From positions 2,398,958 to 2,462,957 of the forward strand of contig JASSKH010000006.1 of NCBI GenBank assembly GCA_031763025.1: a DNA stretch of 64,000 bases. The letters run 5' to 3'. A program made the translations under genes and the position numbers. This document shows, in pieces, positions 53,066 to 63,429 of this stretch (position 1 is its first letter; each line of letters opens with the position of its first letter). The notes under the pieces were generated by a model, which worked only from the letters and a program-made list of their open reading frames with translations, did not search any database and was not told where the DNA came from. The stretch is from Macrocystis pyrifera. Taxonomy: Eukaryota; Sar; Phaeophyceae; Laminariales; Laminariaceae.

Positions 53066-54720
53066 AAGTTTTGTTGAAAATCGTAGCGTCTCGCCTCAGC
53101 AACTACTGCGAGACCGAGGAATTACTCCCGGAGGAACCTAGTGCGGCTTCCGCCCCGCACGATCAACGATTGATATGTTGTTCGTCGTGCGCCGGTTGCA
53201 GAGCTTGGACGACAGAGGAAAATCCCCCTGTACTTTTGTGCTTCATCGATCTGCAGAAAGCGTGCGACTCTGTCGACCGAGAGCTGTTGTTATGGGAGAT
53301 ACTCGCACGTTTTGGCGTACCAACCAAGATGCTCAGAATTATCCGTAAAATTTCCACGATGGCATGCGGGCTCGCGTGCGTACTGATGACGGCGAGCACT
53401 CGGAATGATTCGATGTCATGCAGGGGCTGCGGCAAGGCTGTGTACTATCACCGTTACTGTGCAACGTATTCTTCGCTGCTGCGTTACACGTCGTACTAGT
53501 ACGAATCAGCCAAGACGAAGCCATCGTAAGGGATTTGGTCCAACTCAGTGATGCTGGAGTAGTCGGAACGGAGGAGCAGGAGCCGTTGGTGTGCGTGCGA
53601 AGGGCTGTATGGGGCATGTTGTACGCCGATGCCGCAGGGATTGTCTCGAAGTCGGCTGAAGGGCTGGCGAAAATGATGACAGTCATCGTGGCTGTCTTCG
53701 AAGCAGCAGGCCTTACGGTGTCGGAAAAGAAGACAGAGACAATGCTTCTCTACAAACGCCAGACCAGAAAACCCTCGCACCACCGCTCGTCATCGAAGCA
53801 GCAGGTCAGAGGTATAAGCAGACGGCCCAATTCTTATACCTAGGCGGCATTACTCACGAAAACGCTGACCTCTCGCTCGAAATCGACCGACGGATCCGTC
53901 TCATGCGAGCATGCCTCAAACGGTTCGGCCCGGAGCTGTATGATGGGACGACCGCCCCCCTTAGCCTGAAAGTCCGAATGCTGAAGGCCGAGGTGATTGA
54001 GACCCTGCTGTGCGGGTGTGTGACGTGGACCCTCAGAGCGGAACACTTTGCCAAGCTTCGAACGGCTCACCACCAAGTAAGTCCTGTTGCGAGTCATTAT
54101 TGGCTTCCAGCGCCGACTTCGTACTGACCATACCACCCTCTCGTACGCGAAGGCCCTCAAGATGACACGTTGCGAGAGCATCGAAACGACCATCCGCAAA
54201 CGGTGGCTCTTCTTCGCGGGGGGGGTGGCACGGCAAAGTAAGGATCGATTACCCAGTCGGGTGGTGTTCGGGACGATGGCTGGTGGGGAGAACCCGAGAC
54301 CTGGCAGACTTTAAGACTTGGCATATATGCGTAGTCGAAGACCTTATTAGGGAGTTCCGAGCCACCGAAGGGTCAACGGAACTTGCCCCCTTGGTGTTTG
54401 GAGTTGAGACCGCGCTGTGATTCACTGCTGCAAATAAGGCGGGGACGTGATACCGGGGGCTCCTCGAAGCAGCCGAACGGTTCATGGTGAGGTGGCACGA
54501 GGCTGAGGCTGAGCTGAGCAGGCAGCACCGCGCATCCGCCGTGGGTGGTGTCCAAGGCAATGGGCGGACGGGGGGCAACAGGAGGAGTGGAAGAAAACTC
54601 GACCAAGGGAGTGCGGAGAGGGGGGAGAACAGGAGTAGAAGGGAAACTGCAGTGGACGAAAGTAGGAAGGAGATAGCAGATAGGGTAGCAAGGCACCGGG
54701 CAGACTAGGAAGCAAAACAT
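53066..54720 (+). pseudogene. LINE-2A reverse transcriptase, 5' truncated
   Basis: Begins inside RT with LLKIVASRLSNYCETEELLP and continues with FIDLQKACDSVDRELL and FGVPTKMLRIIRK. After a one-base frame change near 53350 comes [14 protein letters not shown]. The catalytic box reads YADA where YADD is expected (53622-53633), which would abolish polymerase activity. Downstream, AAGLTVSEKKTETML, QFLYLGGITHENADLSLEI, RMLKAEVIETLLCGCVTW and WHEAEAELSRQ belong to the thumb and C-terminal region. It is almost the same as LINE-2B over 1.5 kb. No endonuclease is present in this copy. Confidence 0.85.
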
Positions 54721-54785
54721 GCCTATACTACTCGTACCACCAACTGGTTCGGGTGATTCGAACGTGGTCTTCCTTGTCTTCCTTT

Positions 54786-54810
54786 TTTTGTTTTTTTTTT
54801 TTTTTTTTTC
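54786..54810. repeat. T-rich tract in the LINE-2A 3' region
   Basis: T7-G-T20 after the coding end. A T tract lies at the matching place in LINE-2B (58480-58515) but is interrupted there. Confidence 0.6.
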
Positions 54811-54859
54811 AATTATTTTCTTGCGCTGATCCTCTATAATCTTCATTTTATTTCTTTCT

Positions 54860-55560
54860 CTTCCTTTCTTCGATTGACATAAGCCTTATTGAAGGAGTCG
54901 TGTGGCGTGGGTGGATGACGAGCCTGCTTTGCTTGTTTCGTATTGTCTGACACCGAGGGGCCCGGCATAGTTGACGAACGCAGGACGGAGGCGGCAGACA
55001 GGTAGCAAGGCACCAGGCGGACTAGCGGGGAGAACCTGGCCATGCTACTCGCACCACAAACTAACTGATGCCGCTACCTGGAGGATGCTTCGTGCTTTGG
55101 TTTGCCTGTTATTTCCCTTGGTTCTTAGTCTTAATCTGTTTACGACGAGTAGATAGTAGTGTTTTTCTTCTTTTTCTTTTTTTTTTTTTCCGGCTCGTTC
55201 TTTTCAAGTGTCTGCCACATCCCCTGCGGGGGGGGCACGACAGTTTGTTTCTTATATTTTTTTTTTGTTGTTTTTTTTTTTCGCTTTCGATTTGTCTTCT
55301 TTGTTTTTTGTTTTTTTCTCTTTGTTTCCTTTCGTTTTTCGATTTCATGGAATGTGTACGTCGTGCCTGTCGTATCCAGTATGAGGACGTGGCATTGCAT
55401 TGCCCAATGTGCTTACTGCATACGTGGCAACGTAGGATATCTGTGGCGTAGCGTTTGTGACCACATAACTTGTATCTCTTCTATTAATAGGATTGAAGAA
55501 TCGGCACGGACACTGGTTGTGCTGGATGTCGACGGGTAGAAAGAACGGTTTAGTGTGAAG
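54860..55560 (+). repeat. LINE-2A 3' tail
   Basis: In order: CCTTATTGAAGGAGTCGTGT, GACGAGCCTGCTTTGCTTG, GGCAGACAGGTAGCAAGG, TGCCACATCCCCTGCGGG, T-rich tracts, GTCGTGCCTGTCGTATCCAG, ACGTGGCAACGTAG and GGATTGAAGAATCGGCACGG. The same order follows LINE-2B. It carries a TATTAATA insertion at 55482-55489. Confidence 0.8.
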
Positions 55561-55574
55561 AACACATACACATC

Positions 55575-55770
55575 GTCATGTAGTATGCCCACTACTACTT
55601 GTGCTTACTGCATACCTGGTACCTGGTACGTGGCAACGTAGTATATCTGTGGCGTAGCTTTGTGACCACAGAACTGGTATCTCTTCTATTTATAGGATTG
55701 AAGAATCGGCACGGAGACTGGTTGGGCTGGATGTCGACGGGTAAAAGAACGGTTTCATGTGAAGAACGCA
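55575..55770 (+). repeat. LINE-2 tail end, tandem copy
   Basis: Repeats the last ~190 bp of the preceding tail. It contains TACCTGGTACCTGGTA (55613-55628) and TATTTATA (55687-55694) where other copies have plain TA. Confidence 0.8.
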
Positions 55771-56290
55771 CACACGCAGAGTAGACAATGCAGCAATGCC
55801 ACGTCATGATACTCGATACCCCGGACACAGCACATACACATTCCATTCAAAGAGAAGGAGGGAAAAAAAATCAGTGAAAATAAATTGGAAGGGAAAAAGG
55901 AAAAGGAGAAAAAAAAAAAAACTGCCTTGCCTCTCCTAGATGTGACAGACACACAAATAGAACGAGCTAGAAAAACAGCGCCACTACATGGAACAGAGTA
56001 AGACTAAGAACCAAGCAAGGGAATTACCAGGAAGCGAAAAACACAAAAGCACCCTCCAGGTAGCCGCATCAGTTTGTGATGCTGGTAGCATATTGTAGCC
56101 AGGTTATCCCTATACTCTAGTCTCGGCCTGGTACCTTGCTACCTTGTCTGCCGCCTCCGTCCTGCGTTCGTCAACTATGCCCCACCACCGGACGGAAGGG
56201 ATGCGTCAGACATTACGAAACAAGCAAAAAAAGCAGTCTCGTCATCCAACCACACCACCACAAGAAGACTCCTTTCATAAGGGACAACAA
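55755..56290 (-). repeat. LINE-2 tail-family copy, reverse
   Basis: Reverse complement of 54880-55440, ending at CCTTTCATAAGG, the counterpart of the 5' side of the tail. Together with 54860-55770 it makes a head-to-head palindrome of about 1.4 kb. Confidence 0.75.
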
Positions 56291-56421
56291 GCAAGGAAAA
56301 GAAAAGCACTAAATTAGTTAGGGAGAAATCAAGGAAGATCAAAAAGAAAACGAAGAGCAAAAGGAAGACTACGTTCGAACCAGCTGCAGCAGTTAGTTGT
56401 GGCGGCACGAGCAGCATACTA

Positions 56422-56527
56422 TTGCAGGGGTCCATAGTTAATAGGACCTATGGTATACATAAAAAAACTATATATTTACCTATTTTTACTAACAACATTT
56501 GGTCCTATTAACTATGGTCCCCCGTAC
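56422..56527 (+). mobile_element. MITE-1 copy 9
   Basis: TTGCAGGGGTCCATAG to ACTATGGTCCCCCGTAC with TA on each side; 106 bp. Confidence 0.88.
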
Positions 56528-56539
56528 TAGACAGACACA

Positions 56540-56865
56540 TGTTCTATACTTACTATTAATAGTCGGCCTGGTTGGTGCCTTGCTACCCTATATCTGCCGT
56601 CGCCATCCTACTTCCGTCCACCGCGGTTTCCAGCCACTCCTCCTCTTGTTGCCTCCGCTCGCCCCATTCCCTTGGTCGGGTTTCCTCCCACTCCTCCTGT
56701 TGCCCCCCCTCTCCCCGTTCCCTTGGGCACCACCCACATCGGACATGCGCCGCGCTGCCTACTCAGCTGTGTTTCTACCCGTCGACCATCCAGCACAACC
56801 AGTGTCCGTGCCCATTCTTCTATCCTAGAGACATACAAGTTACGTGGTCACAAAACTACGCCACA
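56540..56865 (-). repeat. Reverse copy of LINE-2 coding end and tail end
   Basis: 56565-56765 is the complement of the LINE-2 C-terminal coding end (54540-54700), with an internal ~50 bp duplication of a CTCCTCNTGTTGCC block. 56766-56865 is the complement of the tail end. It runs straight into LINE-2B at about 56866, the same arrangement as upstream of LINE-2A. Confidence 0.7.
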
Positions 56866-58425
56866 TTACGACTCTGTCGACCGAGAGCTGTTATGGGAAG
56901 TACTCACACGTTTTGGCGTACCAACCAAGATGCTGAGAAATATCCTTAAAATTTCCACGATGGCATGCGGGCTCGCGTGCGTACGGATGACGGCGAGCAC
57001 TCGAAATGGTTTGATGTCACGCAGGGGCTGCGGCAAGGCTGTGTTCTGTCACCGTTACTGTTCAACGTATTTTTCGCTGCTACGTTGCACGTCGTACTAT
57101 TACGGGGGTCCGTAGTTAACGGGACCAAAATTTGTTGGTAAAAATAGGTAAATATATAGGTTTTTATCTATACCATATGTCCTATTAACTATGGACCCCC
57201 GTAATAGTACGCTTTAGCCATGACGAAGCCATCGTAAGGGATTTGGTCCAACTCAGTGATGCTGGAGTAGTCGGAACGAAGGAGCAGGAGCCGTTGGCGT
57301 GCGTGCGAAGGGCTGTATGGGGCATGTTGTACGCCGATGACGCAGGAATTGTCTCGAAGTCGGCTGAAGGACTCGCGAAAATGATGACAGTCATCGTGAC
57401 TGTCTTCGAAGCAGCAGGCCTTACGGTGTCGGAAAAGAAGACAGAGACAACGCTTCTACAAACGCCAGACCAGAAAACCCTCGCACCACCGCTCGTCATC
57501 GAAGCAGCAGGCCAGAGGTATAAGCAGACGGCCCAGTTCTTATACCTAGGCGGCATTACTCACGAAAACGCTGACCTCTCGCTCGAAATCGACCGACGGA
57601 TCCGTGTCATGCGAGCATGCCTCAAACGGTTCGGCCCGGAGCTTTATGATAGGACGACCGCCCCCCCTTAGCCTGAAAGTCCGAATGCTGAAGGCCGAGG
57701 TGATTGAGACCCTGCTGTACGGGTGTGTGACGTGGACCCTCAGAGCGGAACACTTTGCCAAGCTTCGAACTGCTCGCCACCAAGTCCTGTTGCGAGTCAT
57801 TGGCTTCCAGCGCCGACTTCGTACTGACCATGCCACCCTCTCGTACGCAAAGGCCCTCAAGATGACACGTTGCGAGAGCATCGAAACGACCATCCGCAAA
57901 CGGCGTCTCTTCTTCGCGGGGGGGGGGCACGGCAAAGCAAGGATCGATTACCCAGCCGGGTGGTGTTCGGGACGATGGCTGGTGGGGAGAACCCGAGACC
58001 TGGCGGACAGGGTAAGACTTGGCATAGATGCGTAGTCGAAGACCTTAGGGAGTTCCGAGCCACCGAAGGGTCAACGGAACTTGCTCCCTTGGTGTTTGGA
58101 GTTGAGACCGCACTGTGGCCCACTGCTGCAAAAAAGGCCGGGAAGTGGTACCGGGAGATCCTGGAAGCAGCCGAACGGTTCATGGTGAGGTGGCACGAGG
58201 CTGAGGCTGAGCTGAGCAGGCAGCGCCGCGCATCCGCCGTGGGTGGTGTCCAAGGGAATGGGGGGGGGGAGGGGCAACAAGAGGGGTAGCAGAAAACCCG
58301 ACCAAGGGAATGCGGAGAGGGGACGGAAGAGGAATAGAAGGGAAACTGCAGTGGACGAAAGTAGGAAGGAGATGGCAGATAGGGTAGCCAGGTACCGGGC
58401 AGACTAAGAAGTAGAACATGCCTAT
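56866..58425 (+). pseudogene. LINE-2B reverse transcriptase, 5' truncated, split by a MITE
   Basis: Starts within RT at DSVDRELLWEVLTRFGVPTK. It needs the same one-base frame change as LINE-2A (near 56950). MITE-1 copy 10 interrupts it at 57100-57204. After it, frame 57243 carries the intact catalytic box MLYADDAGIVSK (57330-57341), then AAGLTVSEKKTETTLL and FLYLGGITHENADLSLEID. The C-terminal part follows in other frames to WHEAEAELSRQRRAS. It is also truncated at the 5' end, with no endonuclease. Confidence 0.88.
57100..57204 (+). mobile_element. MITE-1 copy 10, inserted in LINE-2B
   Basis: TTACGGGGGTCCGTAGTTAA to ATTAACTATGGACCCCCGTAA less one base, between GTACTA and TAGTAC. LINE-2A at 53495-53504 has the uninterrupted GTACTAGTAC, so the insertion added 105 bp and duplicated TA. 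Confidence 0.95.
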
Positions 58426-58564
58426 ACTACTCGTACCACCAACTGGTGCAGCTGGTTCGAACGTGGTCTTCCTTTGTCTTCCTGTAGTTTTTGTTTATTT
58501 TTATTTCATTTTATTGTCTTCTTTGCGGTGACCCTATGTGATTTCCATTTCTCTTCCTTTCTCC

Positions 58565-59165
58565 GATTGGTAAGCCTTATTGAAGGAGTCGTGTGGCGTG
58601 GGTGGATGACGAGCCTGCTTTGCTTGTTTCGTACTGTCTGACGCCGAGGGGCCGGGCATAGTTGACGAACGCTGGACGATGGTGGCAGACAGGGTAGCAA
58701 GGTACCAGGCGGGCCAGCAGGGAGACCCTGGCTGTGCTACTCGTACCATAGACTGCTGCCGCTACCTGGAGCATGCCTTGTGCTTTGTTTGGTTTGCCTG
58801 TTATTTTTCACTTGGTTCTTAGTATTACTCTGTTGTCTTCTTTTTCCTTTTTTTTTTTTTTTTTTTTTTTAGCTCCTTCTTTTCAAGTATCTGCCTGATC
58901 CCCTGCCGGGGGGTACGATGGTTTGTTGCTATACTGAAGTATAAACATATACCAGGTATATTTTTGTTTCTTTTTTTTGTTTCTTTTCTCTTTCGAATTG
59001 TCTTTGTTTTTGTTTTTTATGCTTTTCTCTTTGTTTCGTTTTTGTTTCTTTAGGTCATGGAATGGGTATGTCGTGCCTGTCGTACGCAGTATGATGACAT
59101 GGCATTGCATTGCATACGTGGCAACGTAGTATCTCTGTGGCGTAGCTTTGTGACCGGTAAGCACA
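58565..59165 (+). repeat. LINE-2B 3' tail
   Basis: Same block order as 54860-55450, with a T26 run at 58846-58871 and a TACCAGGTA insertion at 58950-58958. Confidence 0.8.
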
Positions 59166-59250
59166 GATTGGGCAATGCAATGCCATGTCATGATACCGGA
59201 TACGACGGGCACGACATACTCATTCTATGAAATACAGAAACGAAAGAAAA
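59165..59250 (-). repeat. LINE-2 tail fragment, reverse
   Basis: AATGCAATGCCATGTCATGA then GGATACGACGGGCACGACAT is the complement of the tail and forms a head-to-head junction with the preceding copy. It is followed by A-rich sequence to 59420. Confidence 0.7.
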
Positions 59251-59420
59251 CAAAGAAAAAGCAAAAACAATTAGAAAAATCGAAAGAGAAAAAGAAGAAA
59301 AAAATGCCAACTGATCGTACTCGAGAACACAGCAACACAACGATGATCATACCATACCAGAAAAAAAAATGATAACGAAACAAAAGACAATATGAAAGAA
59401 AAACAACACACAATTCTGAA

Positions 59421-59710
59421 ATGAAACAGACTACAAGTGGCGCAAATATACAAGAAAGGCCGGAAAGGCTGCTATTCTTTCAGAAGAAAGGCATAGACAT
59501 ATTATGCTCATCAAGGGGGCCATATAGCTGCTGCTGCACGTACGACGTAGCACGAAGGATAGAAAAAGACGCCGGCATGAAGGACGGCGGGGGGGGAAAG
59601 GAAACAAAGAGAGAAACAGGCCGAAAAGCAAAAGAAGAAAGAACAGACAACGAATAACAGAGAAAAAAGAAAATCGTACCAGGTACGTAAGTAAGCGGTC
59701 ATAGTACATG
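59421..59710. other. Unassigned, A-rich
   Basis: K/E/R-rich open frames caused by base composition. No motif. TACCAGGTA at 59677-59685. Confidence 0.35.
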
Positions 59711-59715
59711 GATTC

Positions 59716-60095
59716 CAGCTCGTTCTTTTCAAGTATCTGTCACATCACCTGCGGGGGGGGCACGACAGTTTGTTTCTTATGTTTTTTAAAGTTTCTTTTT
59801 CTCTTTCGATTCATCTTCTTTGGTTTGTTTTTTTGTTTTTTCTTTTTTTCTTTGTTTCGTTTCGTTTCTCTATTTCATGGAATGTGTATGTCGTGCCTGT
59901 CGTATCCAGTATGATGACATGGCATTGCATTGCACACTGCTGTGCATACGTGGCAACGTAGTATCTCTGTGGCGTAGCTTTGTGACCACATAACTTGTAT
60001 CTCTTCCAGGATTGAAGAATCGGCACGGACACTGGTTCTGCTGGATGTCGACGGGTAGAAAGAAAAAAAACGGTTTAATGTGAAGAACACACACA
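59716..60095 (+). repeat. LINE-2 tail-family copy, forward
   Basis: AGCTCGTTCTTTTCAAGTAT through GTCGTGCCTGTCGTATCCAG to GGATTGAAGAATCGGCACGG and TCGACGGGTAGAAAGA. Confidence 0.8.
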
Positions 60096-60219
60096 TGGGC
60101 TCTCGTCTGGGCTTCAAAACCATTTCCACCCTTCCTCTCCTTGTCGCCGCTCTTGGCGTCCTTCGCTGCGTGGCGGGGCCGGATTCTTTCTCTTTTCCTC
60201 GTGTCACCTAGCCATAAAT

Positions 60220-61040
60220 CAACGATGCACCGCTTCTACGACCTCCCGATACCACTTCCCACTCTAAGCCGCCCTCGGCCATTAACACCGAAGGACAGCT
60301 TTGCATGAACCCCTCGGTGGCTTGAAAACCCTGAGGTCGTTTGCTAGGCATTGGGCCCAGTTCTTTTTTGCTGGTCGGCCTGATGGTCCCGGATTCGCCC
60401 CACCAGCCATCGTCCCAAACATTATCCCCCGACGGGTCAGTCGCTCATTGGTTTTGTCCGCTGTAGACCCCCCCCCGTAACAAGGAGGCGACGTTTGCGG
60501 TTGCGTCCTCTCAACGCTCTCGCATTGTGCCTTCTTGAGGGCCTTGGCGTACGATATGATGTGTGAGGTGTTCGGTGCGTTGTCGGCGCTGGAAGCCAAT
60601 CAATGATCCGTAGGATGGAGGAGTTGGTGGTGTGTCGTTCGGAACTGGGCGAGAAGTGCTCCTGGCCGAGAGTCCACGTCACACACCAGTCCAGTAGGGG
60701 TCTCCGTCACCTCGGCCTCCAGCATGCACGCCGTAAGGAGAGTGATTGGGCATTTTTCATATCGTACAGAGCTCCCGTTTAAAGCGATTGTAGCATGCCC
60801 TCGCGAGTTGGATCCGTCGCTTTATCTCTGACATGAGGTCCGCGCTTTCTACGACAAGTCCGCCCAGGTACAAAAGCTGCATCCTCTGCCTATACCTCTG
60901 CGCTGCTGCTTCGATGACGAGCGGTGAGGTCTGGAGTGCCTCGTTTGGTGTTCGCAGGAGCAGCATGGTCTGTCTCCGTTTCCTTTTCGGATACGGTGAG
61001 GCCTGCTGCTCTCTCTGGTGTCGTAGTTCCGTCATATACG
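60220..61040 (-). pseudogene. LINE-2C, diverged C-terminal RT copy
   Basis: On the minus strand, in order: SPLVIEAAAQRYRQRMQLLYL and GGLVVESADLMSEIKRRI (61035-60757), MTWTLGQEHFSP (from 60682), then SYAKALKKAQCESVER and GIMFGTMAGGANPGPSG (60599-60282). These correspond to the thumb and C-terminal region of LINE-2A and 2B at lower similarity. Frame changes are present, and there is no catalytic palm. Confidence 0.75.
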
Positions 61041-61044
61041 TCGC

Positions 61045-61140
61045 ATCTCTCTAGGATTGAAGAATCGGCACGGACACTGGTTGTGCTGGATGTCGACGGG
61101 TAGAAAGAACGGTTGAATGAATCTATGTGAAGAACACACT
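61045..61140 (+). repeat. LINE-2 tail end, forward
   Basis: TCTCTCTAGGATTGAAGAAT to GAAGAACACAC. Plain TA is present at the place where 55482 has TATTAATA. Confidence 0.75.
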
Positions 61141-61299
61141 GAAACGTTTACCTTTTCATGCTACCTGTGTGATAAACCCGCCGGGATTTTCTTTATACCA
61201 GGTAGTTAATTACTTGATCACCGTCATCGCCATCATCACCTACGGAAGTTTTGACACCCTGGCGTGAGTACGACCACAGCGTAGTTTTCACGTGTGTGT

Positions 61300-61995
61300 G
61301 TGCGTTTTCTTTCTACCCGTCGACATCCAGCACAACCAGTGTCCGTGCCGATTCTTCAATCCTAGAAGAGATACAAGTTCTGTGGTCACAAAGCTACGCC
61401 ACGGAGATACTATACGTTGCCACGTATGTATGCAGTAAGCACAGCGAGCAATGCACAATGCCACGTCATCATACTGGATACGACAGGCACGACATACATA
61501 CACATTCCATGAAATAGAGAAAGGGAAGGAAGCAAAGCAAAATCGAAAACAGCGAAGACAAATCGAAAGAGAAGATGAAAAAAAATGAAAAAAAAGAAGG
61601 AACAAACTGTCGTGCCCCCCCCGCAGGGGATGTGGCAGACACTTGAAAACAACGAGCTGGAAAAAAAAAAGAAGAGGAAGAAAAAAACACCACTACTTGT
61701 AAACAGAGTAAGACTATATATAAGAACCAAGGGGAAATAACAGGCAAACTAAATAAAGCACAAAAAGCACCCTCCAGGTAGCGGCAACAGTTTGTGCTAC
61801 GTGTAGCATAGCTAGGTTCTCTCCCTGCTAGTCCGCCTGGAACCTTGCTACCACCCTGACTGCCGTCTCCATTCTGCGTTCGTCAACTATGCCCTGCCCC
61901 TCACCGTCATACGATACGAAACACGCAAAGCCGTCTCCTCGTCATCCACCCACGCCACACGACTCCTTCAATAAGGCTTATCAACTGCTGTCACA
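61300..61995 (-). repeat. LINE-2 tail-family copy, reverse, nearly full length
   Basis: The complement of the whole tail from CCCGTCGACATCCAGCACAA to CTTCAATAAGGCTTATCA. Long minus-strand open frames here are F/S-rich peptides read from T-rich tracts, not genes. Confidence 0.8.
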
Positions 61996-62255
61996 ATTTT
62001 TTATTTTTTATTTTTTTTTAATTATCACTTTTACTTTCCATCCCACTCGTAGGAGGTTTTACCCGCGACGACCTTCTGGACAAGCCGTGGTCACAGGTGT
62101 CGTCCCTTCTCCCCCCCGGTACGTGCCTTTAGTTTTTATGGCGCATAGGGTTCAGCATTCCCACTGCTCGTCGATTTTCATCGAATGTAGCCAACTCACG
62201 CTTTCGCGCTTTCCGCTTATCAATTTTTTATGCAAGAAAAAGTCCCTATGAGCAT

Positions 62256-62330
62256 GCACTCGGTGAGACTCGAACTCACGAAATTGATCTTGACAGGCTC
62301 GCGGACCACCTACCAAGCCACCAGGGACGC
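62256..62330 (-). tRNA. tRNA-like sequence, Asp(GTC)-like, probably a pseudogene
   Basis: The minus strand spans 75 nt. The T-arm is perfect: GTGAG TTCGAGT CTCAC (complement of 62263-62279). The anticodon loop CTGTCAA (complement of 62290-62296) would give GTC (Asp). TGGCTTGGTAGG sits where the D-arm / A box is expected. The acceptor ends GCGTCCC and CGAGTGC pair at five of seven positions counting two G-U, and the anticodon and D stems pair poorly. Length and spacing are canonical, but the weak stems suggest a decayed tRNA or a tRNA-derived SINE head. Confidence 0.45.
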
Positions 62331-62890
62331 CGGCTTACAATACAAGAAAGGAAGAGAAAGAACTATTTATTAATATTAAAAATAGCGAAAAAGAAAATCA
62401 CCGAGGATCAGCGCAAGAAAGAAAATATATACGTACCTGGTATATACTTTCTGCTGACAGCTGTTTATTTATGTGAAATAGGAAAAACAAAGAACATCGT
62501 TGTCATTCATGCCAGCTCAGCCAAATCGAACTCGTTTATTAATAGTCCGCCCGTCAAACGTCAGCACGTCATCAGCACTATTAATACTTGTCTGTGGTCT
62601 GTGTGGATGTGTGACTGACTGCCTGACGACGTGGTTGTATACTTCTGCTGTACATGTATTATACTTGTATATATACTGTATACCTACTCGTATATACTGT
62701 ACCTGTATAACGGTACGACATTGTGGTTAACAATACGGCATTGGTTGGCCAATCTTCGACAACATGGTTGATACATTCTATGCATATACCTGGCACGTAC
62801 GAAGCTATATTACAGCTAAAATAGTATGATATTATTAATAATAGCAGTAGTATCTTTCATTGCAAGAGCTTCCTCCACAGGCAGGCGTTG
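62331..62890. other. Unassigned AT-rich DNA
   Basis: No gene. Five TATTAATA-type palindromes occur between 62365 and 62910, plus TACCTGGTA at 62434-62442. Confidence 0.35.
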
Positions 62891-62899
62891 GGGTCACGT

Positions 62900-63315
62900 T
62901 AGAGTTATTAATAGACATGTTCAGCGGCTGCCTGGAGGATGCTTTCGTTTTTTATTTTCGTTGTGCTTCGGTTTGCGTGTTCTTACCGGAGATTCATAGT
63001 ATATTTCTCTGTTCGCATGTGTGCGTGGTGGTTTTGATTATTAAGCTTGTTTTTTATTGGCCGTCATGGCACATCTCCTTCCGGGGGACCGGGCACGTTA
63101 CTTTTTTTTTTGCGTTTCTCGTTTTGTTCGACCTATTTTCCTTCATTTTTCTTTTGATTTTTCTCTCTTTTTTCATGTTGTGCGAATGTCGTGCCGTTTG
63201 TCGTATCCAGTACGGTGGCATGGCATTGAATTGTCTACTCTACTTATTGCAATGCAATATCTATATACCTGCTGACTGTTGTGTCGTAGTTTTGTGACCC
63301 ACAGAGCTTGACATT
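62900..63315 (+). repeat. LINE-2 tail-family copy, forward, diverged
   Basis: GGCTGCCTGGAGGATGCTTT, GGCACATCTCCTTCCGGGGG, a T tract, GTCGTGCCGTTTGTCGTATCC and GTCGTAGTTTTGTGACC follow the family order. Confidence 0.7.
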
Positions 63316-63330
63316 ACAATCTAGATTGTA

Positions 63331-63409
63331 CCACTATGACCCAAAATATACGGATCGTCTGAATTCAATAATTATATTCTAACGATCCCTATATTTCGGG
63401 TCAGAGGGG
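63331..63409 (+). mobile_element. MITE-3 copy 2 (79 bp, TA-flanked)
   Basis: CCACTATGACCCAAAATATA to TATATTTCGGGTCAGAGGGG, flanked by TA (63329-63330 and 63410-63411). Same length as 36027-36105, and the two TIRs are complementary over about 25 bp. Confidence 0.8.
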
Positions 63410-63429
63410 TATTTCTGTAGGAGGATTGA

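Noticed and set aside
55109-55348. K/R-rich minus frame and F-rich plus frame
   Set aside because: Translations of T-rich tracts in the LINE-2 tail, repeated in every tail copy.
55482-55489. TTAA in TATTAATA as a piggyBac target site
   Set aside because: piggyBac leaves a single TTAA after precise excision and would not add six bases at a pre-existing TA. The paralogous empty sites lack TTAA.
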